Shown here: piece by piece, positions 7,511 through 16,643 of the stretch | Numbering within the stretch: position 1 is the stretch's first letter | Layout: each line of letters opens with the position of its first letter | Origin: Sulfuricurvum sp. | Lineage (GTDB): Bacteria; Campylobacterota; Campylobacteria; Campylobacterales; Sulfurimonadaceae | DNA length: 64,000 bases | Direction of reading: 5' to 3' | Assembly: GCF_028710345.1 (NCBI RefSeq) | Contig: NZ_JAQTUH010000001.1 | Coordinates: forward strand, 1 to 64,000 | The notes under the pieces: model-generated | Told to the model about the DNA's origin: nothing | The model's input: the letters and a program-made list of their open reading frames with translations, nothing else | The model's database searches: none | Made by a program: the position numbers and the translations under genes

Positions 7511-10423
7511 ATGACAAAAGTAATGAATAATAATCGCCGTGACTTCCTCAAAGTATCAGGGATGACGGCTGCATTGGTAGCTTCTCAAGGCTCACTTTTT
7601 GCAAAAACAAATGTAATGTCTGTTGAAAACGGTAAGGAAAATTACCCGAATACCAACTATACCGAAAATATGTACCGTAATGAATTCTCTTTTATCTACG
7701 GCAAAAAAGAGGAACACGGGTTTGCATACCACTGTGTAAACTGTCAAGGTAACTGTGCGTGGGAAGTTTGGTCTAATAACGGTGTTGTTACCCGTGAAAA
7801 CCAATCGGCTCGCTATCCGGTAATCAATGCTAAAATCCCTGACTTCAACCCGAGAGGATGTAACAAAGGGGTTCAGCACTCACAAGTGATGTACCAAAAA
7901 GATCGTATCCTCTATCCTATGCAACGTGTCGGTGAGCGTGGAGAAGGGAAATGGAAACGTATTAGCTGGGATGAAGCGGCAGAAGTGGTATGTCAACAAA
8001 TCTTTGATTGTTTAACAGACCCTGAACGTGGACCGGATAAATTGATGGTTCACGCGGGAACCGGTCTTTTGACTGAAGGTCGCCGTGGTGCTCCATTACG
8101 TTTCTCTACTCAGCTTGGAGCCATCCGTATCTATCCGTCATCATACCTTGGGGATATGTTCTCAGGTGCGGCGATTGCCTACGGTGAAGGTAACGTAGGT
8201 TGTACATGGGATTTCATGTATACCGTTGATACTGCGGTAATGTGGGGTGGAAATCCATCGGTTTCTCGTATTCCGGATGCTCACTTCGTATGGGAAGGGA
8301 AATATAACGGGGCAAAAATCATCGTTATCACCCCTGAGTTCAATGCAACGGCAAAATCAGCCGATCTTTGGATTCCGATTAAAGCGGGTGCCGATAATAT
8401 TTTGGCAATGAGTGTTATCCAAGTTATCTTGGAAGAAAAACTTTATAAACCTGAATTTATGAAAACCTTCACCGATCTTCCATTTTTAGTAGATGTTGAA
8501 ACTCAAAAAATGATTCGCCGTTCTGATATGGAACATGCGGCTAATGAAGAAGATCATCATAAATACGAAGAAGAGTTCTATTGTATGAACAAAGCAACGG
8601 GTAAAGTTGCATTGATGCCAGGTTCAGAAGGGTCTAAAATCAAATCGCTTCGTCTTGACGAGCAGGGGATTGAGCCGGAGCTTGAAGGAGTATGGAAAAT
8701 TACCGATGTGCATGGTGACAAACGTAAGGTAACCACTGTATTTGAAATGCTCAAAAAATCGGCGGCAAAATTTGCACCGGAAGCAACCAAAGAGATCACT
8801 GGTGTCCATCCGGATACCGTTCGTACACTTGCACGCGATATTGCTATCCCTAAAGTGGTTGAAATTACTACCGGATTCTCATTAAACAAATACTTCAATG
8901 GTGTTATGTCGATTTGGAATATCTCTTCTATTTGTGGTTTAACAGGTCGTATGGGGCCGTACGGCGGTCTTAACACTGAAAATGAGTTTACTCTCTCAGG
9001 ACTTGGTGTTCTTGGTGGATTCAGTGGTAAATACAATGCCCGTTTCGGTTCTGGATTCGTAGGTGAGTTCGTATTTGGTGATGGGATGAAAACATTCGAT
9101 CAGTATTTTAGTGACGAGGATGTTAAGCGTGCCCAAAACGGTATGTCTAAAAAAGAGTATATGGCTGTATTATCAGAAATGCTTAAATCGGGTGAAAACG
9201 ATACAATCAACAAAGCTTCTAAGCATGGTAATGTAAACAAACCATGGTGGCAACCTGATTGTGCTCTCATCGTAGCCGATTCTAAATTCCGTCGTAATAA
9301 AGGGTCTGAATATCGTAAAGCATTCTTGAATAAAACGAAATTTTACGGTTATGTCGATTACCGTATGTCTGAAGCAGCGCAATTTGCCGACATTTTATTA
9401 CCGGCAAAATCACACTACGAAGTGTATGATTTGCGTACTTCTCCGGGTTATCACCGTTTTACGAACCTTGCTCAACCGGTTGCCAACATCAAAAATGTGG
9501 GTGAATCGATGGATGAGTGGTCAATGTTTACTTTCCTCGCTAAGAAAATGGAAGAGATTGCAAACCGACCTCAAAATATCGATAAAGCAAAAGTTAAAGA
9601 TCATCCGAAATACGCAAAACCGGGTTTCCATGATTTGACTATTTTCCATAAAGAGTACACTAACACTGACCCTGAATCCGAAGGAGCTGGTGAAAACTAT
9701 CTCGGTACTGATAAAATGGCAGTACAAGCGGCATTGGAAAAATGTGAGCAATATGAGCCGTGGACAATGGAAAAAATGTACAAAGTGGGTGGATTCTTAC
9801 TTATCAATGAAAAAGCGGCAAAATCATCTCCATTGTACTCTGATCGTCCGTACAGCTCTATGGAGTATCACTTGTATAAATTTGAGCGTCTTGAAACGTT
9901 GTCAGGTCGTCAAACATTCTATGTTGACCACGATACGTATATCAAAATGGGTGCAGCAACTAACACTGGTATGCAAGGGATTCGTCCACAGTCTAAAGAC
10001 TATCCGTATGTATTTATGACTCCGCATGCTCGTTGGTCAATCCACTCGAACTATAAAACATCACGTACGTTGCTACGCCTACAACGCGGTGTTCCTGCGG
10101 CACAAGTGAATCGTGTCGTTGCAGAAGCCAAAGGGATTAAAGATGGAGATACTATCCGTATTTATAATGCTCTTGGTGAGTTCTATGCAATGGCAAAACT
10201 CTCTTCATCTGCACCGGCTGATGGATTAGTTTTAGAGCATGGATGGGAACCGTACATGTATTTGAAAAATAAAGGTCATAATGAAGTTGTTCCTACTGCA
10301 CTGAACCTTCTTGAAATGGCTGATGGATGGGGTCACTTGAAATTCGGTGGTCTATGGGATGGTAACCAATACGCTTATGATGGTGCCGTGAACTATGAAA
10401 AAGCAACTGACGTAAAATATTAA
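7511..10423 (+). CDS. type II DMSO-reductase-family molybdopterin oxidoreductase, catalytic (alpha) subunit
   Basis: The 970-residue protein has a twin-arginine signal (NNRRDFLK, residues 7-14), so it is exported folded. The N-terminal Fe-S site is H74-x3-C78-x3-C82-x34-C117, the histidine-type FS0 cluster of the NarG/SerA/EbdA/DdhA/PcrA branch. Asp216 (SSYLGDMF) is the likely molybdenum ligand. An MGD-binding C-terminal domain runs from about 840. The beta and haem subunits follow at once. Substrates in this branch include nitrate, selenate, (per)chlorate, dimethyl sulfide and hydrocarbons. Sequence alone does not choose; the rhodanese neighbour suggests a sulfur compound. Confidence 0.9.
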   Translation: MTKVMNNNRRDFLKVSGMTAALVASQGSLFAKTNVMSVENGKENYPNTNYTENMYRNEFSFIYGKKEEHGFAYHCVNCQGNCAWEVWSNNGVVTRENQSARYPVINAKIPDFNPRGCNKGVQHSQVMYQKDRILYPMQRVGERGEGKWKRISWDEAAEVVCQQIFDCLTDPERGPDKLMVHAGTGLLTEGRRGAPLRFSTQLGAIRIYPSSYLGDMFSGAAIAYGEGNVGCTWDFMYTVDTAVMWGGNPSVSRIPDAHFVWEGKYNGAKIIVITPEFNATAKSADLWIPIKAGADNILAMSVIQVILEEKLYKPEFMKTFTDLPFLVDVETQKMIRRSDMEHAANEEDHHKYEEEFYCMNKATGKVALMPGSEGSKIKSLRLDEQGIEPELEGVWKITDVHGDKRKVTTVFEMLKKSAAKFAPEATKEITGVHPDTVRTLARDIAIPKVVEITTGFSLNKYFNGVMSIWNISSICGLTGRMGPYGGLNTENEFTLSGLGVLGGFSGKYNARFGSGFVGEFVFGDGMKTFDQYFSDEDVKRAQNGMSKKEYMAVLSEMLKSGENDTINKASKHGNVNKPWWQPDCALIVADSKFRRNKGSEYRKAFLNKTKFYGYVDYRMSEAAQFADILLPAKSHYEVYDLRTSPGYHRFTNLAQPVANIKNVGESMDEWSMFTFLAKKMEEIANRPQNIDKAKVKDHPKYAKPGFHDLTIFHKEYTNTDPESEGAGENYLGTDKMAVQAALEKCEQYEPWTMEKMYKVGGFLLINEKAAKSSPLYSDRPYSSMEYHLYKFERLETLSGRQTFYVDHDTYIKMGAATNTGMQGIRPQSKDYPYVFMTPHARWSIHSNYKTSRTLLRLQRGVPAAQVNRVVAEAKGIKDGDTIRIYNALGEFYAMAKLSSSAPADGLVLEHGWEPYMYLKNKGHNEVVPTALNLLEMADGWGHLKFGGLWDGNQYAYDGAVNYEKATDVKY

Positions 10424-10432
10424 GGGGTTTAG

Positions 10433-11530
10433 ATGTCTAAAAGACAATTAGCAATGGTCATGGACCTGAACAAATGTATCGGGTGCCAAACATGTACTGT
10501 GGCATGTAAAACACAGTGGACGAACCGTAATGGTCGTGAATATATGTACTGGAATAACGTTGAAACCTATCCAGGGACAGGTTATCCAAAAAATTGGATG
10601 GAGCTTGGCGGTGGATTTGACGCTGCCGGCGATCTTCAACCGGGTGTCATCCCGAATCTCGAAGCAGATTATGGGGTACCTTGGGATTATAACTATGAGT
10701 CATTGGTAACCAGCAGTGCAGATCACAGCCACTTCCAACCACATGTATCACCTACATGGGGACCAAACTGGGATGAAGACCAAGGTGCGGGTGCATTCCC
10801 ACAAGATAACTATTTCTTCTATTTACCACGGATTTGTAACCACTGTACCAATCCGGGTTGTTTGAGTGCATGTCCACGTGACGCAATCTTTAAACGTGAA
10901 GAAGACGGTGTTGTTTTGGTTGACTTGGATCGTTGTCAAGGGTACCGCTATTGTATCGCGGGATGTCCTTATAAAAAAATCTATTTCAATCCAAAAATCT
11001 CTAAATCAGAGAAATGTATCCTTTGTTTCCCACGTATCGAGCAGGGTCTTCCACCGGCGTGTGCGCAACAATGTGTCGGTCGTATCCGCTTCGTAGGGTT
11101 CTTGGATGATGAAGAATCACAAGTGTATAAATTGGTTAACAAATATAAGGTAGCTATCGGACTTCGTTCTGATTATGGTACTCAGCCAAATGTTTATTAT
11201 GTACCGCCAACCGAATCTCCGGCAAAATTTGATGCTGAAGGTAAAATCATTGAAGGCTCAACGCGTCTTCCAATCGAAGAGTTGGAAAAATTATTTGGTC
11301 CTGCAGTTCACGATTCTATCAAAACGCTTAAAGCTGAGATGAAAAAACGTAAAGAGACGGGTGTGAGTGAGCTCATGGATATCTTGATTGCGTATCAACA
11401 TGCTGATATGTTCCGTTTGGATAACCACTATTACCAAGAGGTAGCAAAAGAGCATAAACGAACACCATTGGCACCAGTAGATACACGCTATATTGCCGGT
11501 AAATTTACAAAAGCGGGGGGGCACCACTAA
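10433..11530 (+). CDS. type II DMSO-reductase-family Fe-S (beta) subunit
   Basis: The 365-residue protein has four cysteine groups. The first is CIGCQTCTVAC (from Cys15). CNHCTNPGCLSACP, CQGYRYCIAGCP and CILCFPRIEQGLPPACAQQC follow, closely matching NarH/SerB/DdhB/EbdB proteins that wire electrons between the MGD centre and the haem subunit. It has no signal peptide, as expected if it rides through Tat with the alpha subunit. It starts 9 bp after the alpha gene with AAGGGG upstream. It ends in a TAATG overlap with the next gene. Confidence 0.93.
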   Translation: MSKRQLAMVMDLNKCIGCQTCTVACKTQWTNRNGREYMYWNNVETYPGTGYPKNWMELGGGFDAAGDLQPGVIPNLEADYGVPWDYNYESLVTSSADHSHFQPHVSPTWGPNWDEDQGAGAFPQDNYFFYLPRICNHCTNPGCLSACPRDAIFKREEDGVVLVDLDRCQGYRYCIAGCPYKKIYFNPKISKSEKCILCFPRIEQGLPPACAQQCVGRIRFVGFLDDEESQVYKLVNKYKVAIGLRSDYGTQPNVYYVPPTESPAKFDAEGKIIEGSTRLPIEELEKLFGPAVHDSIKTLKAEMKKRKETGVSELMDILIAYQHADMFRLDNHYYQEVAKEHKRTPLAPVDTRYIAGKFTKAGGHH

Positions 11531-12732
11531 TGAACAAGCTTCTTACTTCAATTCTTTCATTAGGTTTTGCCGCTTCTGCGGCATTGGCAGCCAATCCAGC
11601 GATTAGTGCTGTGAAAGTAACAGATGATTTAACGAATGTTGATGGCAATTCAGCGGTATGGGCAAAAGCTAAATATACCACTGTCAATCTTTATCCGCAA
11701 ATGGCTATCGAAATGAACGATAAAAATGCGAATGAAGCAAATGAAAATAACAAAGCTAAAGCAGCATCGGTTGCAGCTTTGTATGATGGTAAAAATATTG
11801 CTTTGAGCGTGAAATGGTTGGATAAAACCAAAGACGTACAAGCAGGATATGCAACCACAACCTATGGAGACGGTTTCGCGATTCAATTCGCCGGTATCAC
11901 CAAAGGTGCTCAACCGCTCCCTTACATCGGAATGGGTTCAACCGGTCGTCCAGTTGTGGTACACCTCCAAAAAGCAAATGAAAAAGTGTATGAGCCAAAT
12001 GGAAACGGTGATGTTTCTACACAGCTTAATCGTCAACAAACAGGCGTATTTGGAAAAGAGTTGGCGGAGTATGATGCTAAGGTTGCCTCTTTAGCTAATA
12101 AAGATTATGAGCGTGTATTTGTCGGTGAAGGATTTCGTTCATTGACAGAGATTAAAGACAAATCTGTGAAATCAAATAGCTCAATGAGTCATGACACTAA
12201 GGGATGGTCAGGCACTTTAGTCCGTCCTCTCAAAGATGATTATGTGAACATGAGCGGAACAGTCCCTGTCGCTATTGCCGTATGGGATGGATCTAAAATG
12301 GGTCGCAACGGGGTAAAAAATTTATCTTCATGGGTTGCGGTGAATCTTGAAGGGCAGAAACCTAACGCTGCATTGGTTGCAGATTTGACAACTGATGCTA
12401 AAGGGGACGCTGCTAATGGTAAAGTAGCTTTAGAGACCAATGGATGTAACGGTTGTCACCAAATGAGTGCGGCTGATCCTAAATCGTTTATGGCACCTTC
12501 ACTAAAAGATGTCGGTGGTTATTCAACGGCATCATATTTACGCGAGTCAATCTTAAAGCCGTCTGCGGTTGTTGTACCAGGTTATAATCGTAATGCGCAC
12601 GCTAATACACCATGGTACAATATTGAAAAAGGTAAGCGTATCTCAACTATGACCGATTTTAGTCATTTAGACAAAAAGAGTGTAGATGATATCGTTGCTT
12701 ATCTTCAAACCTTGAAAGCGGAGGTAGAATAA
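11530..12732 (+). CDS. ethylbenzene-dehydrogenase-like haem (gamma) subunit fused to cytochrome c
   Basis: The 400-residue secreted protein has a Sec signal (about 1-20). The N-terminal 260 residues look like the b-haem gamma subunit of type II enzymes (EbdC/SerC/DdhC-like), with segments ALSVKWLD, GDGFAIQFA and VPVAIAVWDGS. The C-terminal domain holds a c-type haem site CNGCH (306-310). Family gamma subunits normally stop after the b-haem domain, so the fusion adds a built-in exit or entry point for electrons. The start overlaps the beta stop (TAATG). Which residues bind haem b is not certain. Confidence 0.85.
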   Translation: MNKLLTSILSLGFAASAALAANPAISAVKVTDDLTNVDGNSAVWAKAKYTTVNLYPQMAIEMNDKNANEANENNKAKAASVAALYDGKNIALSVKWLDKTKDVQAGYATTTYGDGFAIQFAGITKGAQPLPYIGMGSTGRPVVVHLQKANEKVYEPNGNGDVSTQLNRQQTGVFGKELAEYDAKVASLANKDYERVFVGEGFRSLTEIKDKSVKSNSSMSHDTKGWSGTLVRPLKDDYVNMSGTVPVAIAVWDGSKMGRNGVKNLSSWVAVNLEGQKPNAALVADLTTDAKGDAANGKVALETNGCNGCHQMSAADPKSFMAPSLKDVGGYSTASYLRESILKPSAVVVPGYNRNAHANTPWYNIEKGKRISTMTDFSHLDKKSVDDIVAYLQTLKAEVE

Positions 12733-13130
12733 TGAAAAAGATAGCTCTAGTATGTGCTGCGCTCGTTGTAAGTGCATTTGCAAACGAAGGTAAAGAGTTT
12801 GAGGGGTTGTTAACCACACCTGCTTGTGCGGCACAAGGTGCATTTAACGATTGTTATTTGGAAAACTACACGTGCGGTTCTGATGGGTGCTTCAAAAAGA
12901 TTAATGCGGGTGAAACAACTCATCCAAAATTAGCTCTTTTCCAACATGCGACAGGAAAAGTTTATGAAATTGATGTTTCTAAACTCAAAGTTTCTGAGCT
13001 GGGTGAAGGGATGAATAAAAATGGTGTTGTTATCGTTGGGGTACTGGATGAAAAAACCAATACTATCGCGGCAACCGAGTTTAAAGCTCCACCTCCACCA
13101 AAAAAATCATTTTTTAAAGGGTGTTTATAA
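12732..13130 (+). CDS. small secreted Cys-containing protein of the molybdoenzyme operon
   Basis: The 132-residue protein has a signal peptide (about 1-17, AFA). Five cysteines cluster at about 32-58 (PAC, DCYLENYTC, GSDGC) and one more ends the protein after a proline stretch (PPPPKKSFFKGCL). I do not recognise the family. It overlaps the haem-subunit stop by 1 bp (TAATG), so it is made with the enzyme. Disulfide-stabilised periplasmic partner, metal binder or assembly factor are all possible. Confidence 0.7.
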   Translation: MKKIALVCAALVVSAFANEGKEFEGLLTTPACAAQGAFNDCYLENYTCGSDGCFKKINAGETTHPKLALFQHATGKVYEIDVSKLKVSELGEGMNKNGVVIVGVLDEKTNTIAATEFKAPPPPKKSFFKGCL

Positions 13131-13136
13131 CACCTA

Positions 13137-13159
13137 ATCTAACCCCCTTCGGGTTAGAT
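13137..13159 (+). terminator. hairpin ending or attenuating the molybdoenzyme operon
   Basis: ATCTAACCC-CCTTC-GGGTTAGAT gives a 9-bp stem 6 nt after the stop. A short AT-rich tail follows rather than a clean U-run, so read-through into the chaperone gene 70 bp on is plausible. Confidence 0.6.
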
Positions 13160-13231
13160 ATAATCTAGCTTCATAGGCTATTTGAAAGCCACTCTGTGAG
13201 ACAATCCTGTACTACTTTTTAGGACTAATGA

Positions 13232-13801
13232 ATGAATACTGAATATCGACGCTATATCTATGCTTTTTTATCGCGTGTTATGAGTAATATCCCTGACCGT
13301 CGTTTTATCACTGATCTCAAAAACAATGATGATTTACTTGAGGTTATTGGTGAAGAGACCAAAGTGTGGTTTACCCAAAGCAGTGAAGATATCCTCTATG
13401 ATGAGCTTAATACCGATTTTACGTCGATGTTTTATCTTAATACGCAGCCGATTGAATCATTTGTTTTGGATGCTAAAAATGAAACCCTTGTGGGATTACA
13501 AAATCCGGTAATGGCATTTTACTTCACCCATGGGTTTGAACTCAACATGGATCAAACCGAGCTTATGGCACCCGATCATCTCTCGATAGAGTTGGCGTTT
13601 ATGCAGATGTTGGTATTTCGAGAAGATCGTAGTGCCCAAATAGCATTTATGGATGAACATCTCTTTATGTGGGTCGTCCCTTATATGTTGGGGATGAAAA
13701 GTATGGCATCAACACCGTTTTATCGTGATATATGCGATTTCATGGTGGAGTTTTTGTGCGCTGATTATGAGTATTTACACCAAGAGATCATCAATGGGTA
13801 A
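13232..13801 (+). CDS. TorD/DmsD-family molybdoenzyme chaperone
   Basis: The 189-residue all-helical cytosolic protein has a TorD-like layout: YIYAFLSRVM near the N-terminus, a central acidic region (MDQTELMAPDHLSIELAFMQML) and a C-terminal FYRDICDFMVEFL block. Such chaperones bind the Tat signal and apo-form of their molybdoenzyme until cofactor and partners are in place. Position right after the alpha-beta-gamma genes supports a dedicated role for the enzyme at 7511-10423. The start ATG lies 9 nt after AGGA. Confidence 0.85.
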   Translation: MNTEYRRYIYAFLSRVMSNIPDRRFITDLKNNDDLLEVIGEETKVWFTQSSEDILYDELNTDFTSMFYLNTQPIESFVLDAKNETLVGLQNPVMAFYFTHGFELNMDQTELMAPDHLSIELAFMQMLVFREDRSAQIAFMDEHLFMWVVPYMLGMKSMASTPFYRDICDFMVEFLCADYEYLHQEIING

Positions 13802-14882
13802 TCATAACTTTGTCCAAAAAAGCAACCTTTTTAGTTTTAGTGCCACCCGATGTTTGCGAAATGAGTATTTTCATAACGATTGTCATATCTGTATCGATTT
13901 GTGTCCGAAAGGGGCAATTCACCTTGTCCGAAATAAACTAACACTCTTTGATAATGAATGCATCGAATGTGCAGGGTGTATCGGAAGCTGTCCGAGCGAA
14001 GCGTATGAGATAGAGAGTTTTGATCCCAATGAGTTTGCAGTATCGTTTCAAGCGCAAAATAATCCGCAGATATCATGTAAAAGTACCACACCGTGTTTGG
14101 GTGTGTTTGATGCTGATCATTTGCTGGTTATGGCATTGCGCGGTGAGATGGTTCCGGTTTGTGATATTAGCCATTGTGGGAGTTGCCCGTTAAATGAAAA
14201 TGGAAAAATGGAAAATACAATTCGTGAACATATACGATTAGCGAATGAGTTTTTGGTACAGATAGCTATTGACAAAAAGATAGATATATTCGAAGAGATA
14301 GAGGTAGAAGCCACGCGACGAGCCCTATTTCGCAAAGGGTTTGAAAAAGCGAAAGAGGTGATTGCCGATACACCGAGTGAACCGCAAAAGAGTATGACGG
14401 CGTCACATCATGCACTTCCTAATGTTCGTATGCCATTGAAGCGGGTATTGCTTAAAAACAGCCTCAAAGAGTTTGTGGGTTCATTGGAGATTACGAGTTT
14501 TAGTGAGAACTCTCCCCTCTTTTTTAACAAACAGATTGATTTTCAAGCATGTACCAATTGTGGTGATTGCACCCAGTTTTGCCCAACCGATGCACTGTTC
14601 CCAACATCGGATAAACAGGGAATCTATTTCTCCCAAGGCAAATGTATCGGATGTGGTATTTGTGAGGATATTTGTAAGACAAAGGCAATCACCTCAAAAG
14701 AGGGGTTTGATTTGGTAAGCATCGCTTATGAGCGTGCCGAACAGCTGGTACATTACGATATGGTGATGTGTCACGAGTGTCGTTGTCCCTACCCTTATAA
14801 GGGGGGAGACCCGATATGCGATCGTTGTGAGGGGTATAAAAAAGAGTTTAGCAATATGTTTACGTTAGCGAAGGATATGTAG
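13794..14882 (+). CDS. cytosolic multi-[4Fe-4S] ferredoxin-like protein
   Basis: The 362-residue protein has two ferredoxin blocks. Block one (about 14-65) has CHICIDLCPKG and CIECAGCIGSCP. Block two (about 245-300) has CTNCGDCTQFCP and CIGCGICEDIC. A C-terminal Cys knot reads MCHECRCPYP ... CDRCEG. No signal or membrane span is seen, so it acts in the cytoplasm, probably as an electron carrier or maturation factor. I take the ATG at 13794, which overlaps the chaperone gene by 8 bp; an upstream frame to 13725 would run deep into it. Similar polyferredoxins accompany TorD genes in Campylobacterota; this role is inferred. Confidence 0.82.
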   Translation: MGNHNFVQKSNLFSFSATRCLRNEYFHNDCHICIDLCPKGAIHLVRNKLTLFDNECIECAGCIGSCPSEAYEIESFDPNEFAVSFQAQNNPQISCKSTTPCLGVFDADHLLVMALRGEMVPVCDISHCGSCPLNENGKMENTIREHIRLANEFLVQIAIDKKIDIFEEIEVEATRRALFRKGFEKAKEVIADTPSEPQKSMTASHHALPNVRMPLKRVLLKNSLKEFVGSLEITSFSENSPLFFNKQIDFQACTNCGDCTQFCPTDALFPTSDKQGIYFSQGKCIGCGICEDICKTKAITSKEGFDLVSIAYERAEQLVHYDMVMCHECRCPYPYKGGDPICDRCEGYKKEFSNMFTLAKDM

Positions 14883-14887
14883 CTTTC

Positions 14888-14913
14888 GTCATACCCGCGT
14901 AGGCGGGGATGAC
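14888..14913. terminator. bidirectional hairpin between convergent genes
   Basis: GTCATACCCGC-GTA-GGCGGGGATGAC is an 11-bp near-perfect stem between the polyferredoxin stop and the stop of the opposing gene. It belongs to the common GTCAT-CCCGC intergenic type; a relative lies at 44264-44287. Confidence 0.6.
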
Positions 14914-14919
14914 AGGATG

Positions 14920-15891
14920 CTATTTTTTATCCATCGCCTCTTTGGCACTTTTGAGTGCCCCTTCCATCGTTGATTTCGCAACGCTCCATGCCCGTTTCCC
15001 CATCGCTTTTGCATCTTTTGCTGATTGTGAGTTAAGGAGAGCCGCACTGCGTTGGGTTACCTCTTGGCGGAGTTTAGAGAGTTTACCTTGGAGCAGTTTT
15101 GCTGTTTCTTGGGAGAGTATTGAGAGCTCATCGCTATCAAGACGGATTTCTGTACCGATTGCTGTTAGTTTTTCGATCAATACGGAAGAGTTGTTTTTTG
15201 AGAGCCCGTGGACAATTTGTCCAAAGAGGGTGTGAATCTGTTCTAACTCATCCTCGATCATTTGGTACTCTTTATGATATAGGGCTCTAATCTCATCAGG
15301 AACGTAGAGGAGATATTGACGGAATTTTTCAATCGATTTATGAAGGGCAGAGCGTATCCCCAAGAGTGTACCGCGTAAAATCGGTTCGGCTTGGTTCGGT
15401 GTCGCTTCGGCTACGTTGAGTGCACTTTGAAGGATACTTGAAAAGATTTTACGAATACGCACGGCGTTGAGGACGTTGGCGTTAAGGGTTTGGTAGGTAA
15501 TCTCTTTGATGATTTCATGGAGGGTCTCTTCAATATCGGAGCTTTTTTCCAATGTGGTAATAATGGCGGATTCTACCATCTCTTCGAGAATATCGAGCAA
15601 ATCGACCGATTGTATTTTGATTTGATGCAGTTTCTCTAACAGGTTATTATCGTCACTGAATTTTTTCTCTAGGATTTCAAAACATTGGTATTTGAGGTGT
15701 TGAAGCTCTTCACTTTTGCGAGAGATTTGACGCTCAATTTTCTCTTTTTGTTCCAAAAGATCTTCGAGTTCGTTGTGGAGGGTTTCTGCTTCATTTTTAA
15801 CGAGAGTCGTTGTGAGTGTTTTGAGCTCTTCCATCGACAGGGAATTCATGTTGTGTTCACTAAATTGTTGTGCAAAAGTTTCGAGACTCAT
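14920..15891 (-). CDS. large coiled-coil protein of unknown function
   Basis: The 323-residue soluble protein has a strong predicted coiled coil (about 30-75: ETLHNELEDLLEQKEKIERQ onward) followed by long helices, and a lysine-rich tail. No enzyme motif or signal peptide is seen. It is the last gene of a minus-strand run with mobA, moaC and a DUF493 gene, 8 bp after the latter. I do not recognise its family; the operon position alone does not justify a molybdenum role. Confidence 0.65.
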   Translation of the reverse strand: MSLETFAQQFSEHNMNSLSMEELKTLTTTLVKNEAETLHNELEDLLEQKEKIERQISRKSEELQHLKYQCFEILEKKFSDDNNLLEKLHQIKIQSVDLLDILEEMVESAIITTLEKSSDIEETLHEIIKEITYQTLNANVLNAVRIRKIFSSILQSALNVAEATPNQAEPILRGTLLGIRSALHKSIEKFRQYLLYVPDEIRALYHKEYQMIEDELEQIHTLFGQIVHGLSKNNSSVLIEKLTAIGTEIRLDSDELSILSQETAKLLQGKLSKLRQEVTQRSAALLNSQSAKDAKAMGKRAWSVAKSTMEGALKSAKEAMDKK

Positions 15892-15899
15892 AGGTATCC

Positions 15900-16172
15900 T
15901 TATAAGACCATTTTGATATGGGGGTGTGCTTTTAATGTTTCGTAAAAATAGGTACGTTCGTCCTCATTATGCACTAAGAGTTCTAAGTTCATGCTGATGT
16001 ATTTTCCACTGCTGCTAGCATTGGAGTGTTCGAGTGTGTAGTTTCGCTCAACACACACTTCCATTACCGCTATCTCAATACCGGCGCGTTCGGTCGCTAC
16101 GACTTTGTAGCACCAAGTGCAAGGGTATTCAAGCTCAAGTTTTTGTCCGTTAATTTCGCAAGTAATCGCCAC
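15900..16172 (-). CDS. DUF493/YbeD-family protein
   Basis: The 90-residue protein matches the YbeD/HP0495 fold family, a ferredoxin-like alpha/beta domain with a possible regulatory ligand-binding role. Recognisable segments are [14 protein letters not shown] at the N-terminus, [21 protein letters not shown] in the middle and [12 protein letters not shown]-like ending [11 protein letters not shown]. The pair CTWC could bind a metal. It overlaps the end of moaC by 23 bp. Confidence 0.8.
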   Translation of the reverse strand: MAITCEINGQKLELEYPCTWCYKVVATERAGIEIAVMEVCVERNYTLEHSNASSSGKYISMNLELLVHNEDERTYFYETLKAHPHIKMVL

Positions 16173-16623
16173 TTTTTCCTCCTGATTTTTTCTCTAATTG
16201 AATGGGCCCAATGACCATCGATTTGTCGATTGCTTTGAGCATATCGTAGATGGTGAGTAAGCCTATACTTGTCCCCGTTAATGCTTCCATCTCTACCCCT
16301 GTTTGACCGCTAAGCTTGGCGGTGACGCTCAAACGAAATCCCGGCAGTTCAGGGAGTTCATCGATATCACAGTGTACACCACTGAGGTTTAACGGATGGC
16401 ACATAGGGATCATATCCGATGTTTTTTTCGTCCCCATGATGGCGGCTATAACGGCAGTTTGGAGGACAGGCCCTTTTTTGGCGGTTTGGTTGTTAACCGC
16501 ATCAAATGCCTCTTGAGACATAGTGATAAGTCCGCTCGCCACGGCAATACGCGAAGTAGTGTTTTTATCGGAGACATCGACCATTTTCGGACGATCACGC
16601 TCATCGAGATGGGTTAATTGCAT
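16150..16623 (-). CDS. moaC: cyclic pyranopterin monophosphate synthase MoaC
   Basis: The 157-residue enzyme carries the MoaC signatures [24 protein letters not shown] and [10 protein letters not shown]. It converts the GTP-derived cyclic intermediate made by MoaA to cPMP, the first pterin of molybdenum-cofactor synthesis. Length and start ([20 protein letters not shown]) fit the family. It lies 20 bp after mobA on the same strand, close to the molybdoenzyme that would use the cofactor. Confidence 0.96.
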   Translation of the reverse strand: MQLTHLDERDRPKMVDVSDKNTTSRIAVASGLITMSQEAFDAVNNQTAKKGPVLQTAVIAAIMGTKKTSDMIPMCHPLNLSGVHCDIDELPELPGFRLSVTAKLSGQTGVEMEALTGTSIGLLTIYDMLKAIDKSMVIGPIQLEKKSGGKSGDYLRN

Positions 16624-16643
16624 AGGGGCTCTTTATCGTATTT

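Noticed and set aside
8578-9036. 152-codon minus-strand frame inside the molybdoenzyme gene
   Set aside because: It is a shadow of a strongly conserved gene on the other strand, with unnatural composition.
13725-13793. Upstream start for the polyferredoxin gene
   Set aside because: It lies inside the chaperone gene; the ATG at 13794 gives an 8-bp overlap and the expected N-terminus.
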